A stretch of DNA of 64,000 nucleotides, taken from NCBI RefSeq assembly GCF_902459465.1, contig NC_047062.1, positions 16,995,994-17,059,993 on the forward strand, given 5' to 3'. This document shows, piece after piece, positions 55,494 through 64,000 of this stretch (position 1 is the first letter of the stretch; every line of letters begins with the position of its first letter). A model generated the notes under the pieces. That model did no database searches. It was not told where the DNA came from and saw nothing but the letters and a program-made list of their open reading frames with translations. The stretch comes from Asterias rubens (Eukaryota > Echinodermata > Asteroidea > Forcipulatida > Asteriidae). Both the position numbers and the translations under genes were made by a program.

Positions 55494-55767
55494 GTCCTAC
55501 TAAAAGCCGACAACTCGCCGACAACTCGTCCAGAGCGCCGACAACTCGCCGACAACTAGTTGCAGACACCTAAAAAACAGCAAACAAACCAAAGGTTTAT
55601 TAAAACTATGTGCACTATTTTATATTAACATAAATACAACGGCTTTACTTCACGAAAAGTCGTAGTTTTTTACCCGGAAAAAAAGCGAACTTCCGCGGAG
55701 CACGGTTGGACGCCATCTTGGCTTACAACCCGTGTTGCGACCATTCCATTATGATACAGGGGTGACA
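55494..55767 (-). repeat. Left arm of a 275-280-bp inverted repeat
   Basis: Nearly identical in reverse to 58657-58937. It contains tandem GCCGACAACTC words (about 55507-55560), an ETS-like ACTTCCGC, and a YY1-like CGCCATCTTGGC at 55711-55722. It begins 186 bp upstream of the death-domain gene's ATG, so it probably overlaps that promoter, whatever its origin. Confidence 0.85.
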
Positions 55768-55770
55768 CAA

Positions 55771-55807
55771 GTGATCGGGGTGGGGGGGGGGGGGGGGGGG
55801 GGGGGGG
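55771..55807 (+). repeat. Poly-G tract
   Basis: A G run of about 30 bases immediately outside the left inverted-repeat arm. Length is likely to be unreliable in assembly. Confidence 0.9.
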
Positions 55808-57206
55808 ACCAGTGCGCGGGCGGGTGGGGTTTGCATTGGCCCGGTTTTCTGGTAACTAGATTTACCCTCGCCTCATTCGTGACATGATTAAGATAGGGAT
55901 GTTTATGATTATCATTATTAACAATAAAAAAAACTTAGCCTACATCCAATATGTGAAATTTATTTTATTAATTTTACATCCAATTTGTGAAATTATTTTA
56001 TTAATGTTATCAATTTTTCAGAGTCACAGAAAAATTATAGGAGACAAGAAAATTGCATGTGAAAGAGCAGCATAAAAACGGTAAACTTTATGATTACTGC
56101 TGATCTTCCGATAAAACTTCTGAAAGAAATTAAACAATACTTCAACTAACAGAGAAATATCCATCTTTTTAACCAAAAAAAAATACATAAAAATAAAATA
56201 AATAATGATGCTCGGTAAGGTAGACCAGGTTGTTGAATATTGCATGCACGTTTCCCAGCACAATTAATTCAATATGTTTTTAACGTGAAAACATTCTTGT
56301 TGGTTTTACATATTTCAATGGAGGTATAAACACTTTTAAAATTATTTTGGGGGATTACCATTCGAAGTATATATTGTCAACCCACATTGGTGTGTATTTT
56401 TCCGTTCCCTCACGGACCAAATACAACCTATGTCCTCCTATATTTACTCAACTCACATTTCTTAAAAAGAACTCGCTATTGGCAGACTTCATCAGCTTTC
56501 CAGAAATGAATACCGCAAGTCATGCACTAATTAATACCTTGTGGTTCCTGTTTAATTTTAAAAAGTGAGGGACGGCAGTCACATAACCCCAAAACTTATA
56601 TTAACGGGTCTTATAATAGTTGTAAAAATATCCAGCTTATACCTTTTTTGCTATAATCTTGTTACTGTGACGTCCGTTCCTATAACTACTGAGAAATATT
56701 TGATACAACTTTCAAGTTTGAACACAATAATTAATATAAAAATGTAAAGAACATCTATTTCCAATTCATTGATGTCCGTCCCTCACGCATAAAGAAAGCC
56801 GTTTTAAAATCATTTGAAACTTAGCATTGGTGGAAATACGATATGCAAAGGTTTTCATGTAATGACTATAATAAATCTTATTTTAACTATGACTTGGATG
56901 GCACTTAAGACTTCATCCAGCTCAAATTAATATAAAACACTTCGAAATTTAAACATGAATGAGAAATCAGCGGGCCTTTGATAGCTGTCAGAGTGGCATC
57001 AACATCATCTGTCCCGTCAATCATGATTAACTATAGGAGCTCATTGAAGCACTTTGATTGGCCGAAACCACTTTAGTGAACAAACTACGCCGCGTGACCA
57101 TGAAGCATTGGATGCTGTCAAATAAATAAATATTACCAATGTTAAATGATGTGTTGAATTAATAATGATGAAGATTAGTTCTCAAAGTGCATTGCGATAG
57201 TATGTA
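55808..57206. other. AT-rich segment between the inverted-repeat arms
   Basis: No supported gene. GTGAGGGACGG at about 56567 and CCGTCCCTCAC at about 56777 form a possible short inverted pair about 220 bp apart. Confidence 0.35.
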
Positions 57207-58660
57207 CTATTTTATTTGAATCATTGTTAACTTATATGTACTACTATGTTTAAGGTCTTGAAAAATCTGTGATATGTTGTGTAGATTACTTCTCAAGTTG
57301 GCTAAATCAGAAATGCCAAAACTGTTTCTTTTTCTCACTAGACATTCCACGGGTCCTTGTGCATTGTCTTCAGCATTGAATGCTGTCAAAGAAAATAAAT
57401 ATTAACAATATTAACTATTTTATTTCAATCATTGCTAACTTATATGTACTACTATGTTTAATGTTACTTCTCGAATTCTATTTAAATCTAATTCTGTGTG
57501 AAGTCAATTAATGAAAAAATCGAATTCCACAAACTTTTTCATTTCAATTGTTGCTAACTTAGTTCTCGAAGTGGATTAATCTATCCTTTTAGTTCACTTA
57601 GTTAACTTATATATACTACGGGTATAATTTTTAAGAATACTTCTCAAATTGGCTAAATCTAATTGTTGAATTTGATAACGCTCCATGTAACTAATTTACT
57701 TCTATTTTTGATTAGAAAAAAAAATATTCAATTATAATAAAACAATTACAAAATTAATTTGAGTGGATTTTCAAGTGTATCTTGTATGTGCCTCAACCCC
57801 CCACCAGCTTTGAAAGCCCTAAATCAAATAGCCGACGAATAAACAAAATAGTATTAATACTGTTAAAACAGTCTATAAACAACAAGGATCTCACCTGTTG
57901 GTAACTCTTTCCACAATTGTGAAAGCCCTTGAAATAGATCAAACAAAAATAGGTAATGTAAGTAATAAATAATCTTCAAATAAATCAACTGGGAAACAAG
58001 ATTGGATTCTCAATCCACCCCATAGGCCATAGTCTTGTTTTGTTATCTAGTCATGTAAAACTGACAGTGCGAGACAGAAGCACTTTCTAAAGTTTTTCTT
58101 ACCATGACAAGCACTCAGCTGGAAATGCCAAACTATTGAAGGCTGTCAAATCAAGTAGGGAATCCTAAGATTAAGAAAGTAATATTTATTTAAAAAATAA
58201 AAAATAAAAAAAAATAAAATAAAAATGTAGAAAAGTAAAAATATTAATAGAATCTTTAAATAACTCAACTGAGAAACAAATTGGATTCTCCACCTGGCCC
58301 ACAAGTCTTATCCCGTTTAATTAAAGGTATTTTCAAATTCTATCTTATCCCCCCCCCCCCCCCCCCAAAAAAAAAAACATAAAAGAAAGAAAAAAAAAAA
58401 ACTATAAAGTATTTTATAAAAAAACAAATAGATGCACAGTTATGTTAAAAAAAAAATATTCTGCACTGTTCTAGCTAGTCTAGGACTCTAGGGGAAATAA
58501 ATTAAACATTTAACTAATCAAGAAATTATGTATCAAAAGTTGTCTGGTACTTACAAATCCACACACACTCACACACAACAATGTGCCATCTCTGAACTGC
58601 TGCTGTGGTTTTCACAGGACGCCCGCCCTCTGTTGTTATGGAAGTGCTAATTCATCTCAC
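57207..58660 (-). ncRNA. Possible spliced minus-strand transcript between the arms
   Basis: Three exon-like blocks have good splice sites on the minus strand: a donor at 58555, 58103-58142 (acceptor TTTGACAG, donor ATG-GTAAG), 57895-57927 (acceptor TTTCAAG, donor CAG-GTGAG), and an acceptor at 57382 leading to an open frame ending at 57207. The last three join in one open frame, but no initiator ATG was found, so it may be non-coding or chance. The function is unknown. Confidence 0.25.
58349..58378 (+). repeat. Poly-C/poly-A tract
   Basis: About 16 C residues followed by 11 A residues; a low-complexity run with no assigned role. Confidence 0.85.
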
Positions 58661-58937
58661 CCCGTATCATAATGAAATGGTCGCAACACGGGTTGTAGGC
58701 CAAGATGGCGTCCAACCGCGCTCCGCGGAAGTTCGCTTTTTTTTCCGGGTAAAAAACTACGACTTTTTGTGAAGTAGAGTCGTTGTATTTATGTTAATAT
58801 AAAATAGTGCACATTGTTTTAATAAACCGTTGGTTAGTTTGCTGTTTTTAAGGTGTCTGCAACTTGTTGTCGGCGAGTTGTCGGCACTCTGGACGAGTTG
58901 TCGGCGTTGTCGGCGAGTTGTCGGCTTTTAGTAGGAC
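58657..58937 (+). repeat. Right arm of the inverted repeat
   Basis: Reverse counterpart of 55494-55767, with CCAAGATGGCG at 58700-58710 and GTTGTCGGCGAGTTGTCGGC words near 58870-58930. The arms differ by small indels and substitutions and in the number of GCCGACAACTC units. Confidence 0.85.
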
Positions 58938-59634
58938 CCGTACTTTTTGAACTGAGCAGTTTCCTTCATTCATAACAACGAGTAGTGGAGACGACACCCA
59001 CGGAGAATGGCGAAACTGGGAACTACTCGGGGAATACCCTTTTACGTGTCCCGATTAGCATTTATTGACCAACTTCGGATGAGAGCGCATAAACCGTGAC
59101 CACTTCATGTGCGCGGATAGTCAATTCGACAATAATTCTCAATTCGCAAAACTGCAAGGATTTGAAGGAGTAAAATATCTGAGACTTCGTATCCAACGTC
59201 AGTGTGAGCAAGGTCAATGTCAATAGAGGGTGGGGGCGCGAGGTTTGCGCATCTTGCATTGCATAATAGAAAAAGAAAAGCAGCACTCTGAAACATATCT
59301 CCTGTGAGTTTTCACCGGTTCTGTAGTTGTTCATCAGGCAGGGTTATTTTTTCCTCCATGGTTAGGTTAAATCATGTTTCGAAGGCACGAAAACTAGTAA
59401 TATTCTTTTTCGGGGAATGAAATAATTATTTTGATGGAGCAAGATAATATTTCGCGGGATAACATCTAATGTTGCCATTGTGTTTTAAAATCACTTTACT
59501 ATCACTTTTATAAAATGTATACATTTATTTCCATTTTGACAAAATTTTAGCATTATTATTAGGCCTATTATTCACTTTGCATTATATTATGCAACATCGA
59601 ATAAACGTAAAGTCTAGGTTCCTCGACCATTCAG

Positions 59635-59757
59635 GAAATCAGAGAAACAGAGCGCCCGCTAGCGTTCGTTCATTACAAGCGTGTGCAGTTTTTTTGCCGT
59701 GCATAATCGGAACGTTGGTTGTGTGTGACCACGCAACACCAATGGTCTAGGAACCTA
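59635..59757. mobile_element. Half copy of the large MITE at 50.5-51.1 kb
   Basis: Shares CATTACAAGCGTGTGCAGTT, then GGAACGTTGGTTGTGTGTGA and ACACCAATGGTCT with the right half of the element at 50548-51061. Confidence 0.7.
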
Positions 59758-60153
59758 GACTAATAAACGTATTATGATTGATTTACCGACGAAATAAAAC
59801 AGTAATGGGCTGTGCGTATTATCAGCAAACCACACCCAACCTGTGAGCAATTCAACTCGACTTATTATTAATTGTTTAAAAAAATGCCTCATTGAACCGA
59901 TGTAGCCCACAAGCCTCTAGTTGCCGTGAACGAACCCAAACATCGGGGTTTAACTTCTACGATAGGTGTTCTGTATTACTTTAAGTTTTATTGTACGATA
60001 ACAAAGAAGAAATGATTTGCTTAAATTCTCTTACAAGTGCTCATTTTACAAAGACGTACAGTTCACATCCCATACAAATGTTTTTAACACCCGAACAATA
60101 ATTTTGACCAACAACTCAATGTATTATCTCCATGGTTGAGTTTAGCAAAAATC

Positions 60154-60220
60154 CCCGATGACGTCATCCTTTTCGGATAAATTCGCGTGACGTAATGTGT
60201 GGGAGTGGTGTTTTATATAT
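60154..60220 (+). promoter_or_regulatory. CRE pair with TATA-like box
   Basis: A full CRE palindrome TGACGTCA at 60159-60166, TGACGTAA at 60188-60195 and TTTATATAT at 60212-60220 are promoter-like in order and spacing. No downstream ORF is recognised, so its target, if any, is unknown. Confidence 0.3.
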
Positions 60221-60453
60221 CAATGCATAGAAGGACAACTCGCTGCCCCAATTTCCACCTCCTTTCAACCGTTGGCAAAACCAATAAAATAATAGGGCCA
60301 CAAATGTCAACTATTTTGTTCGTAAATTTCTAACACCAATATATTATAATCCCTGTCAGCGAGCGGCTGCTGGCAGCAGGCTAGCCCTGGCTGGCAGGTA
60401 GGTACGATTCGCGGATGGAAATATTTCACCAGGGACTTTCAAATGGGGATTCC

Positions 60454-60750
60454 TTAAAGGCAGTGGACACTATTGGGTATTGTCAAAGACTAGCCTTTAC
60501 AGTTAGTGTATCCTTGTCACACGAAGTTGTGTGCGTTTAGATGGTTGATTTCGAGACCTCAAGTTCTAAACCTGAGGTCTCAAAATCAAATTCGTGGACA
60601 ATTTCTTCTTTCTCGAAAACTATGGCACTTCAGAGGGAGCAGTTTCTCACAATGTTGTATACCATCAACCTCTCCCCAATACTTGTCACCAAGAAAGGTT
60701 TTATGCTAATAAATATTTTGAGTAATTACCAATAGTGTCCACTGACTTTG
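60454..60750. mobile_element. TTAA MITE family 1, internally deleted
   Basis: Starts TTAAAGGCAGTGGACACTAT and ends CCAATAGTGTCCACTGACTT. About 90 bp shorter than full copies because a subterminal segment next to the left end is missing. Confidence 0.8.
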
Positions 60751-61085
60751 ATATAGCTCCTCTCTACACGAAACAAACATAATATATTCATTAAACTTCC
60801 ACTTTAGGGTATTTTATTTTTAGGAGACAAACAATCTGTGTATAATGTAATGAAAGTGTCAAAAGAGAAAGGTTTCGCACAAAAAAACAATATCCACGAG
60901 TTCTTCTAACTAACTAAAATAACTAAATAGGCTATATTAATTTAATGTTCAATTTAAATGAAAAAATAGAACTAGCTGCTTCAAACTGCTTACAGATTCC
61001 CAACCAAATTTAAAGGACATATTATATTTAAAAAATAGTACTGTATTGTAAAAACTTATCTGATAAAAGGCACATTTCACTCATT

Positions 61086-61317
61086 ACACTCTTGTCACAC
61101 GAAGTTGTGCGCTTTCATGCAGATGCTTGATTTCGAGACCCCAAAATTTTATTCTGAGGTCTCGAAATCGAGTTCGTGGAAAATTACTCCCTTCTCGCAA
61201 ACTATGTCTCTTCAGAGGGAGCCGTTTCTGTACTATCAACCTCTTTACCAATTCAGTAAGTTTTCATGCTACCAGATATTTACATGTACGAGTACCAAGT
61301 GTCCTCTGCCTTTAAGG
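61086..61317. mobile_element. TTAA MITE family 1, partial
   Basis: From CTTGTCACACGAAGTTGTGC through the TTCGAGACC/GGTCTCGAA hairpin to GTGTCCTCTGCCTTTAA; the left third is absent. Confidence 0.75.
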
Positions 61318-61869
61318 TAAATTAACTGACAGGAATGTGATTATGGGTAGTGGTCACGTGACTTATAATTTACAACTATCTGTAAAATACATCCACACAT
61401 TAATCCTATTAGTTATTTGACCGGGGGAAAATATTGCGCTTCTGCATGCGTCCCCATGCAATGAAATATCTCCCCTCATTTTGTTTACACAACGGTTATA
61501 ATTATTATGTCCATCTTCTCATTGATAGTAATTATAACATAGTAACGTCGGGCGCCCTAATTACCCATTATTGAATGTTTTATACATAGTGTGACTTGTC
61601 TAAAGGTATACAACTATATGTATAACTATTATTTAAAAAAGTAGTAAGAAATAGTAAAGTCACTGTGAGCAGCCTATACATGTAATTGTCATTATATTAT
61701 TATTATTCATGGTTTATAAAAAACATTCAAATTAGTTGCCATAGGCAAAATTACATTGAATTTACAAAATTTACAGATAAAACAATAAAATTACAGACAT
61801 AGATGAGCAGAAAAATATAACTGCAAAAACGAAAACAAAAAAAAAGCATTAAAAATTAATTACACAAAA

Positions 61870-61990
61870 TTATCATTAAGGAGTTTGGTCATGTAAGGGA
61901 TTGCACTATTAGCATGTCGCTTGGTATGTACATTAGGAGTTGTCTGCCATGGGAATTGAAACACATGTCTTTGTGTAGGCTACACTACTT
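61870..61990 (-). mobile_element. Possible LINE ORF tail
   Basis: The minus strand encodes RHANSAIPYMTKLLNDNFV before a stop. This resembles the RF-x-NSFVP-x-LLN ends of some retroelement ORFs. The fragment is short, so the call is tentative. Confidence 0.35.
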
Positions 61991-62147
61991 GTTTAAAAAA
62001 AAAATTGTCAGCAATTTTGTTACGACCATTATAGCTCTGCTGAGTGCTGTGAAAAGTGAAAAGTAATAAGTACAAATTGTAGGCCCCATACTTTGTGTAT
62101 GGGAAGAATCTTGCTATACCCACATACTGCCGGGCACCAAACGATGT

Positions 62148-63269
62148 TCAGTGGATGTTAAATGTGGATTTATCAACGTGTCCCACGATTGTCGTGTTTT
62201 TGTCTCCTGTGACGTTAACATTTGTGTTACCAAGGTGAGTTGTTTCAGAATTTGACAATTCGCCTGTCCTCACTAGGAATAACAAAAAATACAGAAACAA
62301 GTTAGACGAAACACACTGCTAAAATTTAGGTAATTTGCTACCACGGTAGGTAGGCCTATAAATCTGACAAAATGACATAATACATAAGAGTTAAACTTGG
62401 ATCCTCAGTCAGCAAGAATTTATACACATGGGGGAAAATCTTCATATTTTTTTAGCGGATTTGGACCTATAGTGTATTGTGAGCGACAAAGCAACCTGGC
62501 ACCACTTCATCAAAACTGCTTCTACTATTCCGTCCAAGGACGATGTATGATGATGATGGTACATACAAACAAACGAAAACGCAGAAGCAAAGTGAATCAG
62601 AAACAAATTTATTCAAACCACCTCACATTGCATGCGCCGAACTAGCTCCCTTTGAAGTGACGTAGTTTTCGAGAAAGAAGTAACTTTCCACGAATTTGAC
62701 TTCGAGACCTCAGATTTAGAATTTGAGGTCTCGAAATCAAGGATCTGAAAGCACACAACTTCGTTTGACAAGGTTTTTTTTCTTTCATTGCTATCTCGCA
62801 TATTCAACGACCAATTGAGCTCAAATTTTCACAAGTTTGTTATTGTATGCATATGTTGAGATACACCAAGTGAGAAGACTGGTCTTTGACAATTACCAAT
62901 AGTGTCCAGGGTCTTTAATACAAACATACAATATAGGTGTTTTACCTAACACGGTTTGCAATTTTTAATCACTAGATCCGATGGGACATGTTTTGGATAT
63001 TTTGTATACCTTCCAATTTACCAGCCAGAACTGTTTGATTCACAGTCTTGAGGCTTTGGACCAAAGTATTTACATGACTGAGATGTAAATTAGGTCCGAG
63101 ATTCTGGCGCCACTTCACGAACATGTTGAAGATCTGATCAGGAACACTCTGGTGGTCCTTCTTTAGCTGTTCAATCTCTGACTTTCTGAAGTTCGGTAGC
63201 CAAAGTCAGCCACTCTCCTGTAACCAGTTTTGAAGCCAAATCGCGAAAGTATTCATCACTCAGAATCTT
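62148..63269 (-). pseudogene. Paralogue of the death-domain/amyloid-motif gene, with a frame break
   Basis: Two exons correspond to exons 2 and 3 of the gene at 51-55 kb: 63010-63269 (death domain) and 62148-62272 (C-terminal motif), both with matching GT-AG sites and phase 1 between them. The death domain reads SDEYFRDLASKL, GEWLTLAT, then after a frame break NFRKSEIEQL, IFNMFVKWRQNLG, VQSLKTVNQTVLAGKLE. Compared with the first copy, five bases are missing near 63194, which leads to TGA after VRD. Exon 3 ends NVNVTGDKNTTIVGHV then DKSTFNIH, the same pattern as the first copy. An upstream first exon must lie right of 63.3 kb and was not found. It is either a recent pseudogene or an intact gene with an assembly indel; the preserved splice sites and motif favour recent function. 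Confidence 0.7.
62640..62920. mobile_element. TTAA MITE family 1, 5'-truncated
   Basis: Begins at AGCTCCCTTTGAAGTGACGT and ends GTGTCCAGGGTCTTTAA. It lies in the intron between the two paralogue exons, paralleling the MITE-filled intron of the intact gene. Confidence 0.8.
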
Positions 63270-64000
63270 CTGAAAGGTACAAAAAAAAAAAGGTGTGCCT
63301 TCAACGACAATCTTGTGAAAGACCCTCGAAAACTTAATAAAAACAACCCAAAACATAAAGTTTACCGCAGTCAGTTTCCCTTGTGGCTTAAACCACCGGG
63401 GGTTTAATTGGTGTTTGTGTTACTATATAGACATGTAATAATTAATTTTCAAATGAGGCGCTCCATACCATAGAGCACACACCTGTGCAAATAGTGCAAA
63501 GTGCGTGCGTGCGCAATGCTTCAAAGGCAATGGTAGCAATGTATGCAAATCTAGCTCCGCTGTTTGTTCAGAGTTGAGAATCGGTCGTTTGAGAATGTCA
63601 AACCATGCACGCCATAAGAAGGGTCTATATATAACTACAAACTTAGAATTTTGCAAATACAACATTAATTTTTCAACATAAATCAAACATAAAACCCCAT
63701 GATCATGGTTGTGTTCCTTGGACATGGAGCTACAATCCCGGCCAAATCTCGTTGGGCCCCCCTGCCCCCTTTCAATGTTGGTTCCATTTGCCGACTGTCT
63801 TCCGAATTCAGTCAACATTGAGCAGGGGGGCGGGGGGCGGGGGGCGGGCAAATGTTTTTAATGTGAATGTGAATGGGAAGTGCACAGGGAACTATTGATT
63901 CAGGAAAGGGTGGCCCAAGCATTTTGGCCGGGATTGTCTGAGTGATTTTTTGAAAAATTTTTACATGCAAAGAACGCTTTGAAAAGATAATGAAAGTCCA
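63270..64000. other. Right edge, no supported gene
   Basis: Expected to hold or precede the first exon of the paralogue. There is a G-rich run at 63823-63849 and an open minus-strand stretch (63423-63851) with no recognisable domain. Nothing here is firm. Confidence 0.3.

Larger units (their letters stand above)
58938..60453. other. Stretch with no supported gene
   Basis: Mostly unique-looking AT-rich sequence. A short open frame starts at ATGGCGAAACTGG (59007) just outside the right arm but stops after about 30 codons. A half MITE is at 59635-59757 and a CRE/TATA cluster near 60.2 kb. Confidence 0.4.

Noticed and set aside
63423-63851. 142-residue minus-strand ORF as first exon of the paralogue
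   Set aside because: Its start is in a G-rich run, no domain or matching splice donor was found, and the sequence shows no similarity to exon 1 of the intact gene.

Overview
The window is animal nuclear DNA. It holds intron-rich genes with GT-AG junctions, a Pol III tRNA gene, tRNA-derived SINEs, LINE tails and very many short inverted-repeat elements. The proteins are clearly metazoan. The repeat families and gene content suggest an echinoderm, most likely a sea star; that assignment is inference and was not tested.

Layout. (1) 414-9173, minus: the 5' part of the cytoplasmic dynein-1 heavy chain gene, nine exons encoding the first 547 residues; it continues past the left edge. (2) 10963-27060, plus: a complete Dicer gene, 15 coding exons and 1907 codons, head-to-head with dynein. 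A tRNA-Gly(TCC) gene sits in its first intron. (3) 31695-37473, minus: a four-exon gene for a 544-residue basic, low-complexity protein I do not recognise. (4) 39376-47074, plus: complete JKAMP, eight exons and 361 residues. (5) 51255-55308, minus: a three-exon gene for a 170-residue protein with an N-terminal death domain and a short C-terminal Gly/Asn motif resembling RHIM and other amyloid-signalling motifs. (6) 62148-63269, minus: a tandem paralogue of gene 5 with the same exon phases and the same C-terminal motif, but with a frame break in the death-domain exon. For every complete gene the exon lengths sum to a multiple of three and all phases agree.

Between and inside the genes lie at least ten families of short palindromic elements. 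The commonest is about 390 bp long and begins and ends in TTAA, as expected of piggyBac-type non-autonomous elements. Others include a hAT-like element with an 8-bp target duplication, nested elements, minisatellites (one strongly G-rich at 38.3-38.75 kb) and LINE 3' ends. A 275-280 bp inverted repeat (55494-55767 and 58657-58937) frames 2.9 kb next to the death-domain gene.

The most interesting content is the pair of death-domain plus amyloid-like-motif genes, which look like small innate-immune or cell-death adaptors. Dicer and dynein are housekeeping genes; with JKAMP they all map to human chromosome 14, which suggests conserved linkage.
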